A stretch of 64,000 nucleotides of DNA from Ruminococcus sp. UNK.MGS-30 (lineage in GTDB: Bacteria; Bacillota; Clostridia; Oscillospirales; Ruminococcaceae), in assembly GCA_000980705.1 (NCBI GenBank), contig LBCK01000005.1:48903-112902 (forward strand), written 5' to 3'. How positions within the stretch are numbered: the stretch's first letter is position 1; each line of letters opens with the position of its first letter. A program made the position numbers and the translations under genes. Positions 9,301 through 17,733 of this stretch are shown piece after piece. A model generated the notes under the pieces. It had not been told where the DNA came from and did not search any database. It saw only the letters and a program-made list of their open reading frames with translations.

Positions 9301-10958
9301 TTTTCCGGAATGTTGATGCTGGTTAAGCCAGTGCAAATGGAAAACGCACCATTTCCAATGCTTGTGACACTTTTTGGAATGTTGATGCTTGTCATGTTGC
9401 TGCAACCGAAAAACGCAGAATTTCCGATGCTTGTGACACCGTCCGGAATCGTTACTTCTCCTGAACAAACTGTGCCGTCAATCAAGATCCCATTTACGAT
9501 CACAAGTGAATTATTTTCCTTCTGTTTATTTGTTAACCAAGGTGTGTCATAAAACGCAGAAGCTCCGATGCTTGTGACACTCTCCGGAATCGTGATGCCT
9601 GTCAAGCTGTTGCAACCGTAAAACGTATGATCTCCGATGCTTGTGACACTACTTGGTATCGTGATGTCTGTCAAGCTGCTGCAATCAGAAAACGCACCAT
9701 TTCCGATGCTTGTGACACTACTCGGAATTTCGATGCTTGCTAAATTGGTGCAACCGGAAAACGCATAAGCTCCAATACTTGTGATGCCATTTTCAATCAC
9801 AACTTTTTTTATTTTACTATTGTAGTATGCAGGGCTATTGTCAGAACCATAATACTCCTTCATCGCTCCTGTGCCGCTGATGGTCATTGTGCCGTCGGCG
9901 GTGAGTGTCCAGGTCAGTTCGCCTTCGTTCCAGCGGGTTACAACTTTGTCTGCAACTTCACCGAAATTTTCGCTTGTCAGTGTAGAGCCGCCTTCAAGAA
10001 GCACCTCTTTCAGAGCAATACAGCCGGAAAATGCTTTATCTCCTACGCTTGCAACACTCTTTGGAATGGTGATGCTTTTTAAGCCAGTGCAATTGAAAAA
10101 CGCATAAATTCCGATGCTTGTGACGCTTTCCGGAATTTCAATGCTTGTTAAACTGCTGTAACCGAAAAACGCATAATCTCCGATGCTTGTAACGCCTTCT
10201 TCAATCACAACTTTTTTTACAATGTCTTTCTTCTGGGTTGCAGGGCTATCGTGAAAGTAATCCTTCATCGCCCCTGTTCCACTGATGGTCAGTGTGCCCT
10301 CAGCGTCCAGTGTCCAGGTCAGGCTGTCTTCGTTCCAGTAGGTTCTGATTTTGCTTGCATCTACGCCGAGGCTTTCGCTTGTCAGCGCAGAGCCGTTTTC
10401 AAGGTATACGGTCAGCTTGTTGCATTTACTAAATACACCATTTCCGATGCTTTTGACACTACTTGGAATGGTGATGCTTGTCAAGCTGGTGCAATCGGAA
10501 AACGCATAATTTCCGATGCTTGTGACACTATCCGGAATTTCAATGCTTTTTAAGTCAGTGCATCTATAAAATGCACACTCTCCGATGTTTGTGACACTTT
10601 TCGGAATTTTGATGCTGGTTAAACCGGTGCAACTCTGAAACGCATACTCTCCGATGCTTGTAACGCCATCTTCAATCACAACTTTTTTTATGTTGCTATT
10701 GTTGTATGCAGGGCTATTGTTAGTATTGTAAGCGTAATCCTTCATCGCCCCTGAGCCGCTGATGGTTAGTGTGCCCTCAGCATCCAGTGTCCAGGTCAGG
10801 TTGTCTTCGTTCCACGTCACTGCACCTGTTTCCTCCGCACTCGCCGTGATCCCCCACGAGATATTTTGCAGGGTGTCGGTCGGGAAGTACAGCAGCGTTC
10901 CCGCCGCCATGACTGCTGCCGACGAAAGGGCCGCCAGCCGTTTCCATTGTTTCTTCAT
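6288..10958 (-). CDS. BspA-like leucine-rich-repeat LPQTG cell-wall protein
   Basis: 1556 aa. It begins with a signal peptide (KRLAALSSAAVMAAGTLLYF). Four or so blocks follow, each starting WNED.LTWTL.A.GT(L/M)TISG and continuing into tandem 23-residue LRR_5 (TpLRR) repeats of the pattern I.IP.SVTSIG..AF..C..L. Next are an Ig-like region (about 1080-1220) and a Thr-rich stalk (about 1225-1440, TTTNETTATTEE). It ends with LPQTG, a hydrophobic segment and KRKEDE. Some LRR units are near-perfect 69-bp DNA duplications (for example around 8530-8670). It is likely an adhesin exposed on the wall, binding partner unknown. It has a strong promoter at 11007-11036 and forms an operon with the sortase. 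Confidence 0.93.
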   Translation of the reverse strand: MKKQWKRLAALSSAAVMAAGTLLYFPTDTLQNISWGITASAEETGAVTWNEDNLTWTLDAEGTLTISGSGAMKDYAYNTNNSPAYNNSNIKKVVIEDGVTSIGEYAFQSCTGLTSIKIPKSVTNIGECAFYRCTDLKSIEIPDSVTSIGNYAFSDCTSLTSITIPSSVKSIGNGVFSKCNKLTVYLENGSALTSESLGVDASKIRTYWNEDSLTWTLDAEGTLTISGTGAMKDYFHDSPATQKKDIVKKVVIEEGVTSIGDYAFFGYSSLTSIEIPESVTSIGIYAFFNCTGLKSITIPKSVASVGDKAFSGCIALKEVLLEGGSTLTSENFGEVADKVVTRWNEGELTWTLTADGTMTISGTGAMKEYYGSDNSPAYYNSKIKKVVIENGITSIGAYAFSGCTNLASIEIPSSVTSIGNGAFSDCSSLTDITIPSSVTSIGDHTFYGCNSLTGITIPESVTSIGASAFYDTPWLTNKQKENNSLVIVNGILIDGTVCSGEVTIPDGVTSIGNSAFFGCSNMTSINIPKSVTSIGNGAFSICTGLTSINIPENVTSIGNGAFQRCSNLASIKIPDGVKSIEDNAFYECTGLTGITIPESVTSIGKFAFYNCTGLTSIEIPEGVTSIGEYAFDSCNKLASITIPSSVTSIGVGVFNHCSSLKEVLLENGSTLTSGNLGANESQIGTYWNEDNLTWTLTADGTMTISGKGAMKAYNWDSGSPATQEKDSVKKVVIEDGVTSIGDYAFFDCNSLTDITIPSSITSIGICSFYNCSNLASIAIPSSVTSIGICSFYNCSNLASIAIPSSVTSIGDDAFSGTPWLTNKRQENDSLVIVNGILIDGRTCSGEVTIPNNVTSIGESAFFNCIGLTNISIPKSVTSIGDSAFFNCIGLTNISIPKSVTSIGNYAFYKCISLTDITIPDSVTSIGDYAFYKCNSLTDITIPDSITSIGNYAFCNCTGLTSIKIPKSVTNIGEFAFSGCGDSLEITVSCDSTLTKKAFGDASEKVKYRHSLVKTDAKDATYTEVGNVEYWTCENCKKHFLSDETDAEVAKEVELSEIVKPVPVQVATATTQIKCVYDQDMDEIDLQDYVKNADAVGGVSVKVATGSTMLDGMQLDGSKLSGKPTKVYTNGKDVTFTFTAKNGNTANLTLNFLVAKADPTVKVAVDGDTHTEGDLVSELKLILSGNNTKGLAEIISEIKALTAGENTLTWKFTPEDSENYNVVTGTVVVNAQTTTTTTTTTITTTTTNETTSTKKATTTNETTATTEETTATSGTTSATKATTVTSGTTATTKATATTNETTATTEETTTKNETTATTEGTTTTNEATATTEETTTTNETTEETTTTTSETSATTGETTTNETTVATKASTVTTNETIATTEETTTTNETTATTATSGTTATTSATKATTTNETTSTTQTTTSASSTESTSATSATTITTAATTSVTNIADEDLCSWAINDYQKKTGVTPANAEITARSEETCEITLTDENGNVLDIYTIDPKTGTGTDSSNVEVNLPQTGNNSMTNWLLCVGAAMFMAFGFGAVKASGVLKRKEDE

Positions 10959-11006
10959 AATATGCCTCCTTCGTTTTCAAATATATCACATATTTTTGAT
11001 AGATCT

Positions 11007-11036
11007 ATTATAACATGATCGAGTGTTCTTTGTCAA
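11007..11036 (-). promoter_or_regulatory. Promoter of the LRR/sortase operon
   Basis: On the minus strand TTGACA (11031-11036), an 18-bp spacer, then TATAAT (11007-11012) with an upstream TG. This is a near-consensus housekeeping promoter about 50 bp before the ATG at 10958. Confidence 0.8.
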
Positions 11037-11126
11037 GAAAAACAGAGGATTTTTTGAGATTTCGTTCAATTTTTGGAAGCTGGAGAGGAGGAGGTTTGTT
11101 CTATGTCTGTTTTTGAAGTGGCTGCC

Positions 11127-12692
11127 TTATATCTTCACCCGTTCAATCCGGCAAGTATGCCGCTTTTCCTTATCATAATTCACACCAACCAAAAGAACCT
11201 CGCCGGTATAATTCTTCAGGCAATCCAGATAATCCTTCCGCTTGATCTGTTCCACTGCCTCTTCTGCAGAATGTCCCCACTTTAGCTCAACGATCAGAGC
11301 AGGCAAATCGCAGTTTCGATTCGGCTCAAACACAATATCTGCAAAGCCTTTTCCAGCCGGCATTTCCCGGTGTAGGGTATAATTCTTCTGGGCAGAGTAG
11401 TATGCCAGAGAGATCACGCAGGACAGGGCGTTTTCATCGTTGTATTTCAAAATCGATGCGTTTGCCTGATGTGCTTGTTCGATCAGTTCTGCAACCGTTT
11501 CCGCATCGCCGGAAAGGGTTGCTTGCAGCAGCCGCTCCGAGGAACGGATCGCCTGTACAACTGGCTCCCAACCGCCGTCTTCAATGGAGTTGATGAACTC
11601 CTGCCGCACTTCTCCGTTCGGAATCCATACCACACGGTTCTGTTCATCATAGGTCAGGTATCCCAGATGCACTAGCAGCGTAAGAACATCGTCTGCACTG
11701 TGGAATGTAGTCATGTCATTCTGGAACTTATCCGGATTCACAGGGACTTTTTCGCCTGCGATCATCTGTACGATCTTGTCACGAAGTCCGTCCTGATTCA
11801 GGTCAATGTACACTTTCAATGCTTCGTAGGTTTCTGTCTTTGTCCAGTAGTTGCTGAATTTTCCACGGAGCATAGCTTCTACCACGGACTTCGGATTGTA
11901 GATCGAAACGCCGTCTACACAGTATCCGTCATACCACTTCTTTGTCTCTGTAAACGGCATCTGGTATTGTTCACACAGTCGGCGAACTTCCTGTTCTGTA
12001 AAGCCGGTAAACTCTTCAATGGGAGAGGCATCCGTCATGGAGTATTCGTAAAAAGCATTGATGGCAGAGTGCTCTCCGTATTTCTTGATGGGTAAGATGC
12101 CTGTCATGTAGGCAAGGGCAATGTAACTCTTGTCCTTTAACAGGTTGCGTAAAAAATCCAGATAAGTTTTCTGCGATGCCGCATCACTTTTATGCACTCG
12201 AAAAATGCAGTCCCATTCGTCGATGATAAAGACAAACGGAATTTTGTACTGTGCAAACGCCTGTTCCAGTACCTTGACCAGAGTTCTTCGCCGTGGCATT
12301 CTGAGATCTGCAAATTCCTGCTGCAGTTCATCCAGCAAATCTTCCTCAACAAATTGAATCAGCTGTTTCATATTTTCCGATTCCGTCAAGTAATCCCGCA
12401 TATTTAAGTGGATGACATTGTATTGATTCAGATGCTCTTCAAATCCCGTATGCTTTGCAATTTTCAGCCCTTGAAACATTTCTCTGGAATCACAGCCACG
12501 GCTGTAGTAAGCCGTCAGCATATTCGCCGCCATAGACTTCCCAAATCTTCGTGGACGGCTGACGCAGATATATTTTTGTGTAGTCCGTAAAACGCTGTTT
12601 GTATACTGAATCAACTCTGACTTATCCACATAGATCTTGGAATTCAGCACCTCTTGGAAATCGACATTTCCCGGATTCAAGTAAACACCCAT
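11127..12692 (-). CDS. AAA-ATPase-like / DUF1703 (PD-(D/E)XK) family protein
   Basis: 521 aa with the standard layout of the AAA-ATPase_like plus DUF1703 family. The N-terminus has the usual GVYLNPGNVDFQEVLNSKIYVDKS, then a Walker A-like RPRRFGKSMAANML (about residue 46) and a Walker B-like FVFIIDEWD (about 155). The C-terminus has a PD-(D/E)XK nuclease-like core (GFADIVFEP then ALIVELKWG). GGAGG precedes the ATG. These proteins are abundant in gut Firmicutes and Bacteroides; their role is not established (possibly a mobile-element or defence nuclease). It stands alone between terminators. Confidence 0.88.
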   Translation of the reverse strand: MGVYLNPGNVDFQEVLNSKIYVDKSELIQYTNSVLRTTQKYICVSRPRRFGKSMAANMLTAYYSRGCDSREMFQGLKIAKHTGFEEHLNQYNVIHLNMRDYLTESENMKQLIQFVEEDLLDELQQEFADLRMPRRRTLVKVLEQAFAQYKIPFVFIIDEWDCIFRVHKSDAASQKTYLDFLRNLLKDKSYIALAYMTGILPIKKYGEHSAINAFYEYSMTDASPIEEFTGFTEQEVRRLCEQYQMPFTETKKWYDGYCVDGVSIYNPKSVVEAMLRGKFSNYWTKTETYEALKVYIDLNQDGLRDKIVQMIAGEKVPVNPDKFQNDMTTFHSADDVLTLLVHLGYLTYDEQNRVVWIPNGEVRQEFINSIEDGGWEPVVQAIRSSERLLQATLSGDAETVAELIEQAHQANASILKYNDENALSCVISLAYYSAQKNYTLHREMPAGKGFADIVFEPNRNCDLPALIVELKWGHSAEEAVEQIKRKDYLDCLKNYTGEVLLVGVNYDKEKRHTCRIERVKI

Positions 12693-12775
12693 TGCATTTC
12701 CCTCCTTGTCATGTTTTCAATTTCTTTACCTTTATTATACCACAGCAGAGGGGAAAAAGCAACTTTTTCATACAC

Positions 12776-12820
12776 AAAAAGCTCCGGATTTTCCCGCCAC
12801 TTAGGACGATCCGGAGCTTT
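12776..12820. terminator. Bidirectional terminator hairpin
   Basis: AAAGCTCCGGAT (12778-12789) pairs with ATCCGGAGCTTT (12809-12820), A/T-flanked on both sides. It lies upstream of the ATPase gene and downstream of the 12848-13120 gene. Confidence 0.75.
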
Positions 12821-12847
12821 CTCATTGTGACCTGTTCTTTCCGTTAC

Positions 12848-13120
12848 TTAGCAGAAGTACGTATTGGTTGAACCCTTCTTCTTTCCTCTTGTCAGATGCG
12901 GCAGCATTCCCTGGTTGTACAGCTTGCTGACGGCTCTGCCCACTCTGCACTTATCTCCACGGGACAACTGCTGGTATAGTCCGGGACGGTTCATTTCAAT
13001 GATGTCCCGGACACGCAGCTGCTTTCCATGGGTGCTTCTGCATCGGATGACACAAGCAATTGCCATCTGTGCCAGTTTCTTGTTGGCATAGTTATAAGTA
13101 AGTACAAAAATCTGCTTCAT
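12848..13120 (-). CDS. Small basic protein, possible winged helix
   Basis: 90 aa from the ATG at 13120, which has AAAGGGG nine bases upstream; the longer start is rejected. The protein is basic with helical segments (YANKKLAQMAIACVIRC, VRDIIEMNRPGLYQQLSRGDKCRVGRAVSKLY) and a glycine/lysine tail. The pattern suggests a small winged helix-turn-helix DNA-binding protein, but no family is recognised. It is the last gene of the recombinase operon, so it may regulate or direct excision; that is speculation. Confidence 0.6.
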   Translation of the reverse strand: MKQIFVLTYNYANKKLAQMAIACVIRCRSTHGKQLRVRDIIEMNRPGLYQQLSRGDKCRVGRAVSKLYNQGMLPHLTRGKKKGSTNTYFC

Positions 13121-13134
13121 AAAAATAGCCCCTT

Positions 13135-13455
13135 TCAAAATTCCACGTTGATTTCTTCGCCGTCTTCTGCAAGCTGCTGGAAAAGTGCTGCCTTCGCCTG
13201 TTCCTGCCGCAGCTTCTCATGAGAGATGATCTTGACTCTTTGTCCGATGATGCCTTTCGGAAAGGAAAGTTCTTTCTCCTGCAGAAGCGGCTGCAGCTCT
13301 TCTTCGTTGATCGTCACGGTTCCCTTGTTGGTGTAACAGCCATTCTGGTCGATTCCCAGAATTGTCAGCGTATATTGTTCAAAGTCGTTCAATTTCTCAA
13401 TTGCGGTCACCAGTGCTTCGGTACACGCAATGGGATTTTCAAATTGATATGTCAT
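13135..13455 (-). CDS. Hypothetical protein of the recombinase operon
   Basis: 106 aa, acidic, mixed alpha/beta, no recognised domain. Its ATG overlaps the stop of the serine recombinase by 4 bp, so it is translationally coupled to it. The product could be an accessory factor of the integrative element. No signal peptide or membrane segment is seen. Confidence 0.6.
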   Translation of the reverse strand: MTYQFENPIACTEALVTAIEKLNDFEQYTLTILGIDQNGCYTNKGTVTINEEELQPLLQEKELSFPKGIIGQRVKIISHEKLRQEQAKAALFQQLAEDGEEINVEF

Positions 13456-14993
13456 GATGCCCGTTCCTTTCTATTATCGTCGAAGTATGCTTTTGTTTCT
13501 TCATCTATGAGAACACCGTGCTGAAAGTTCACGGTGATGGTTTCTTTGCCGATCTGAATGTCCCGGAGCACAGCCGCTTTCAGTGCAGCTGCCTCCGGCG
13601 ATTTTTCAGTACACATGTAGTTTGTAAACTTTTGAACGATCTCCCGGTATGTTGCATCATCCACCGCAGAGATCGGATTGTCCAAAGCATCCAGCTGCTG
13701 TTTCAGCTGCTGAAGTTCCTGTTCGTTTTTCTCAACGGAACGCAGGATGGTTTCGGTAGCACGTCCCTGTTCCAGGTATGCCATCAGATTGGCGTTTGCC
13801 TTTTCCAGTCCGTTGATCCGATTTTGTATGGTGTTGGTCTCTCCGCTCTGCATCAGTTTTCGGAGAGAAAGCTTCTGATTGACTGCCTCGATGATCTTTG
13901 GCTGGTTGGCTGGCTGAAAGAGACAGTTCTTCACTGCGTGAAACACAAACGGTGCCAGCTGGTCTGCCCGCACACTGGGGATGCCGCAGTCACAGCTCCT
14001 TCGGTACTGCAGGTACTTGTGCCCGTTGCTGTGGTTGACGTTGCCGGAGAACGGCTTGCCGCACTTCGAACAGCGTGTGAAGCCGTTGAGGGAGTAGTAG
14101 TTCTTGCCGGTTCTTCTGGCTGTCCGCCGGCGGTTCTGTGCCAGCTTCTCCTGGACCTTGTCGAAGCGTGCCGGCTCGATGATCGCCGGCATCCCGTCCG
14201 GGATCTCTATGGGATCCGGCTTGATCTTGTGGGAGTTTCGGTGTCCGTCGCTGTCCTTGGCAGCTGTGCGGTCGTAGGTGTAAGTACCCTTGTATTTCTG
14301 GTTCGTCAGGATGGTGTGGATGGCGGTGTCTGAAAAATCGTTGCCGCCAGTGGTTTTGTATCCCTTTTCTTTCAGATGCTTTTTGATGTAGCTGTATCCC
14401 ATGCCGCTGCTGTAAAGGGTATAGATGTCACGAACGATCGGTGCTGTCAGAGGATCGATCTCATAGAGTCCAGCCTCATTGACTGTATAGCCGATGGGTG
14501 GAACGCCGCCCAGATGACGGCACTGTCTGGCACTTTCCAGCAGTGCAGCTCTGGTGTTTTTAGAAATGTTGTCTGATGTTTCCTCTGCCGCTGCCGCCTT
14601 TACGATGGTGGCAAACTTGCTGTAGTCCTCAGATGCCGTATCAACGCTGTCATTCACAGCGATCAGCCGGATCCCATGTGCTTCCATCCATTTCAGGTCT
14701 TCGATCTGATTCCCGGTGTTTCTGTGGAGCCGGTCCAGTGCTCTTACCACAACGATCTTTGCCTGTACTTTTCCGGACAGGATATCATTCTTCATTTGCT
14801 GGTAGCCTTCCCGATTGGTGTTTCTGCCAGTCTTGGCGTAATCGTGATAGATCTGTTCAATGGTCATCTGATGTGCTTCTGTGTAATTCTCCGCACACGT
14901 CATCTGTGCTGCCGGACTATTGCCGTTGTCCTGGGCATGTGAACTATAGCGAATATAGACAAGTGCAAGCTGCGTCTTTTTGGATGTATTCAT
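13452..14993 (-). CDS. Large serine recombinase (integrase)
   Basis: 513 aa. Order: an N-terminal resolvase catalytic domain (nucleophile Ser in VYIRYSSH, about residue 17; VVVRALDRLHRN), a Recombinase domain (about 165-280, GGVPPIGYTVNE), a zinc-ribbon (CSKCGKPF ... RRSCDC, about 305-335) and a C-terminal coiled coil. It would catalyse site-specific integration and excision of a mobile element. It is intact, unlike the second recombinase at 20-23 kb. AAAGGGA precedes the ATG. Confidence 0.93.
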   Translation of the reverse strand: MNTSKKTQLALVYIRYSSHAQDNGNSPAAQMTCAENYTEAHQMTIEQIYHDYAKTGRNTNREGYQQMKNDILSGKVQAKIVVVRALDRLHRNTGNQIEDLKWMEAHGIRLIAVNDSVDTASEDYSKFATIVKAAAAEETSDNISKNTRAALLESARQCRHLGGVPPIGYTVNEAGLYEIDPLTAPIVRDIYTLYSSGMGYSYIKKHLKEKGYKTTGGNDFSDTAIHTILTNQKYKGTYTYDRTAAKDSDGHRNSHKIKPDPIEIPDGMPAIIEPARFDKVQEKLAQNRRRTARRTGKNYYSLNGFTRCSKCGKPFSGNVNHSNGHKYLQYRRSCDCGIPSVRADQLAPFVFHAVKNCLFQPANQPKIIEAVNQKLSLRKLMQSGETNTIQNRINGLEKANANLMAYLEQGRATETILRSVEKNEQELQQLKQQLDALDNPISAVDDATYREIVQKFTNYMCTEKSPEAAALKAAVLRDIQIGKETITVNFQHGVLIDEETKAYFDDNRKERAS

Positions 14994-15072
14994 TGTAAAA
15001 TCCCTTTCCCTTCTGTTTGTTCTTGCCGCTCCAACCGCACTCCGGCGGCGGTCGTATGACCCAGTATCTCAT
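14944..15072 (-). CDS. Possible 42-aa small protein (MRYWVIRPPPECGW...)
   Basis: The ATG overlaps the stop of the previous small frame (ATGA), and the 3' half overlaps the recombinase start in another frame. It encodes MRYWVIRPPPECGW followed by a basic stretch. Tight coupling suggests it is translated, but it could be a chance frame. Confidence 0.35.
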   Translation of the reverse strand: MRYWVIRPPPECGWSGKNKQKGKGFYNEYIQKDAACTCLYSL

Positions 15073-15209
15073 GATGCACGCTCCTCCATCAGAATCGCAA
15101 CGAGAACATCAGCCGCCAGATCGATCATGCGATCGTTGGCAGCCTCTGCCTCGGAAGCTTTTTGTTTTTCTGTATCACAGCCGTCATAGTAAAAAAAGCT
15201 TTCCCTCAA
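15069..15209 (-). CDS. Possible 46-aa acidic small protein
   Basis: This frame overlaps the end of the DUF927 gene and fills the gap before the recombinase. It starts at a TTG (15207-15209) and encodes a helical acidic peptide, including ASEAEAANDRMIDLAADVLV. The residue pattern looks coding, but there is no clear ribosome site, so translation would depend on coupling. Confidence 0.35.
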   Translation of the reverse strand: MRESFFYYDGCDTEKQKASEAEAANDRMIDLAADVLVAILMEERAS

Positions 15210-16995
15210 TCGGTTTCGGCTGATCTGTAATCTGGTAATCTCTTCCATAGGCAGCTTCTCTTTCCTCCATTATCTGCATCGGTCCCAGGCTCTGCCTTTT
15301 GTAAGTGTAAACGGCATCATTCACCGGACCAAAGGCTTCATCGATCTTCGGATAGCAAAACCGGTAGCCGTAGCTGACAACGCCGTCGATGCTGATCTTT
15401 GCCTTAATGCGGTTTTTCTCCGGTGTGACCAAGTATCCTTCATCCAGAAGAACACGAACTGCGGTTTTTTTATCGGTGGCTCCGATCTGTTCCAGAATCT
15501 GTTCAAAGGTGGACTCCAAAATCTCCACCTTTATCGGCTTCTTTTTCCGATCCAGTGTCCATTTGATACCCGCTAACTGCTTGTAGCTGCAGGAGATATA
15601 ATTGAAGATACGGCATACCAGGTTTTTGCCCGGATGTGCCTCTTCAGTGATCTCACCGTGCAGGAGCACGCACATCTGCTTTAGGATCTCCGTATTGGTC
15701 TGAATGCCCAGTGTACTCAACATCACAGATGTTGTTACGATCATGGCGTAGTTCATAGCAAGCCGTTCCGAAAGGCTGCATGTTTCCGGAAACAGTTCCA
15801 GCAGTTCTTCACGCACGTCTTGAAACTGCTGTAAGATCTCCGCACTGTCTGATGCAAGAAGATGCTCTGCCAGCAGAGAACCCACATATCCGTAGTTTTT
15901 GCCTGTAAATGCCTTGATTTGTTCCGAATGGGTACCATCTACTGTGTAGGTCAGTCCATCCAGTGTGATCACTCGAGCAATAATTCCTAAGTTGTCTCGT
16001 TCGGCATTCACAAGGTAAGTTTCTGAGCTGAACAACGCAGTACACGCCCAGCTGTTCCTGTATTTTAACTGGGCATTGCTGTCCAGACGAAGCTTTTCCC
16101 GTCCCTGGGTAAAAGCATATATGAAATCGGAAATGCGAATGGAATTGCGAATTGTACTCTCATCGTAAGCAATGGGTACACCATGATGTTTTCCCAACAT
16201 ACGATTCAAAGCATTGGCTGTACCATAGAAAGCGGTAAACACATTTTCATCTTCCGGAGAGCTGTACAGCGATGCTGCAAGCTTTAAAGCAGTTGTCTTT
16301 CCAGTCGAGGATGTCCCTACCAGCGATACAGCAAAACAATCCGCTGGAATCTTTTCCGTAATTTTCAGATATGCCATCAGTGTGGATGCCGCTGCTGCAC
16401 AAAGCACAAACTGCAGTGACGACATAGGGAGTATCAGACGGTTCAGTTCTGCAAGGTAATCCTCCGGTGACATCTCCAGATGTGCCCGCAGCACAGGCGG
16501 GCTGTGAGCTGCACCGCACCAGTGCAGTGTATTGCTGTCCTTCCATCCCAGAACCTGTCGGGCATCCTCTACCGGTAATGCTGCCACAGCAGCCTGCAGG
16601 TACATGCTCATCGCTTCATAAGCTCCGAAAGTACGATCCACCGCAACGCCGATGCGGAACAGTGTCGCACAGATCTTGTCCGGCAGAAGTGCTTCAAACG
16701 GGATCCGATGAATTACGCCCTCATATTGTATGTCCAGAAAGTGCCGGTGTTTTTCATCCGCCGCAACACAGAGAAGCTCAAAGTGGTCTGCCAGCCATTT
16801 TACCTGTGTATGGCTGGCAAGGTCTGCGAATCCTGCTTCGGTGTGCAGCACGGTGAAGCTGGTTGCATTTACACCTTTTCCAACCACAAATTCCAATGCG
16901 TACTTCCGCAGACGCATCCATTCATGAAGGTCGATAGATGCACTTCCGAACCGCTCCAACTCGAACCCGACGGGAATCGGGGCAAACTCGATCAT
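15184..16995 (-). CDS. DUF927-like helicase/ATPase of an integrative element
   Basis: 603 aa. The central P-loop is SLVGTSSTGKTTALKLAASL (about residue 228), followed by features of the DUF927 superfamily (FYGTANALNRML, VPIAYDESTIRNS, FIYAFTQGREKLRL). These are RecA/AAA-like ATPases common on phage and integrative elements, presumed to act in element replication as a primase-associated helicase. The N-terminal 170 residues have no clear domain; the C-terminal 150 residues look like a winged-helix region. AAAGGACG precedes the ATG. It is upstream of, and co-oriented with, the serine recombinase. Confidence 0.82.
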   Translation of the reverse strand: MIEFAPIPVGFELERFGSASIDLHEWMRLRKYALEFVVGKGVNATSFTVLHTEAGFADLASHTQVKWLADHFELLCVAADEKHRHFLDIQYEGVIHRIPFEALLPDKICATLFRIGVAVDRTFGAYEAMSMYLQAAVAALPVEDARQVLGWKDSNTLHWCGAAHSPPVLRAHLEMSPEDYLAELNRLILPMSSLQFVLCAAAASTLMAYLKITEKIPADCFAVSLVGTSSTGKTTALKLAASLYSSPEDENVFTAFYGTANALNRMLGKHHGVPIAYDESTIRNSIRISDFIYAFTQGREKLRLDSNAQLKYRNSWACTALFSSETYLVNAERDNLGIIARVITLDGLTYTVDGTHSEQIKAFTGKNYGYVGSLLAEHLLASDSAEILQQFQDVREELLELFPETCSLSERLAMNYAMIVTTSVMLSTLGIQTNTEILKQMCVLLHGEITEEAHPGKNLVCRIFNYISCSYKQLAGIKWTLDRKKKPIKVEILESTFEQILEQIGATDKKTAVRVLLDEGYLVTPEKNRIKAKISIDGVVSYGYRFCYPKIDEAFGPVNDAVYTYKRQSLGPMQIMEEREAAYGRDYQITDQPKPIEGKLFLL

Positions 16996-17075
16996 GATGT
17001 TATACGTCCTTTCTCAAACAAAAGGTGAAGCGATAAGCTGGTATCGCCTCACCCCGTTTGTCTATTTTACTTTTT

Positions 17076-17396
17076 TTACTTTAGCAGTTCAATCCGCTTT
17101 ACGTTACTGAAGCGAGTGCCGCTCCTCTTGGATGTCACTGTAGAGATTTCCAGTCGAAAAGTGTGATTCAGAAGATCATCTGTATCGGTGGTGTTTATCG
17201 CCCGAAAGATGTTGCTCCACGGGTGTTTTCCAAGATCCTCCAGTGTTACAAATTTCAGAAAGATCGTGTGATCCATGCTGGATAGTTGAAACTTGAGGCA
17301 AACTTCACCCTTGGCATATTCGAAGACGGCTATCAGTTGAGCTTCATATGTCCCGCTCTCAAGTAGGTCTGTTTCATCATATAGTGTCACGTTCAT
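17076..17396 (-). CDS. Hypothetical protein upstream of DUF927
   Basis: 106 aa from the ATG at 17396, chosen because GGAGG lies 7 bases upstream; the in-frame ATG at 17411 has no such site. It is a beta-rich protein (GTYEAQLIAVFEYAKGEVCLKF; HTFRLEISTVTSKRSG) resembling the small OB-fold-like proteins often encoded next to DUF927 genes, perhaps a single-strand DNA binding type. That is only a resemblance. It is in an operon with the DUF927 gene. Confidence 0.6.
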   Translation of the reverse strand: MNVTLYDETDLLESGTYEAQLIAVFEYAKGEVCLKFQLSSMDHTIFLKFVTLEDLGKHPWSNIFRAINTTDTDDLLNHTFRLEISTVTSKRSGTRFSNVKRIELLK

Positions 17397-17414
17397 GAAT
17401 TCATCCTCCATTCA

Positions 17415-17733
17415 TCAATTAAACTTTACCTCTGCGTAAATTGAGCCGTCTTCCAGTTGGTTCGTCGTAAAAATTCCGATTTTGCGTGACTTTCCTTCAG
17501 GAACTTCTACGCCACTCATCTCAATTAGTTTTTCAGTTAAGCAGCTGTCATACACGTATCCTCCAGAACGAAATGTTATGCTGCACTTTGAAGTACCGTC
17601 AGTGGGAATGACTAAAACGGAATCTGCGACTGTTAACAGTGTTCGTAATGATGAAGCATCCCGCAAGACTCTTATCTGGTGTATAGGCGTGTGCGTTTAC
17701 GGATGCTAGAAATTCGTTTAAATTCTGTTTCAT
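17415..17733 (-). pseudogene. Small operon gene with a +1 frameshift
   Basis: An ATG at 17733 with AAAGGA upstream starts MKQNLNEFLASVNAHAYTPD, but that frame soon ends. The next frame carries the rest (SSLRTLLTVADSVLVIPTDG to VKFN, stop at 17415). Removing one G from the GGG at 17660-17662 joins them as ...PDKSLADASSLRTLL.... The length, 319 nt, is one base more than a whole number of codons. The alternative TTG start at 17666 would give an 83-aa protein. A real mutation or a sequencing error would look the same. Function unknown. Confidence 0.6.

Noticed and set aside
13518..14333. 271-codon plus-strand frame opposite the serine recombinase
   Set aside because: It is antisense to a clear recombinase with conserved domains, and has no ribosome site or recognisable protein features.
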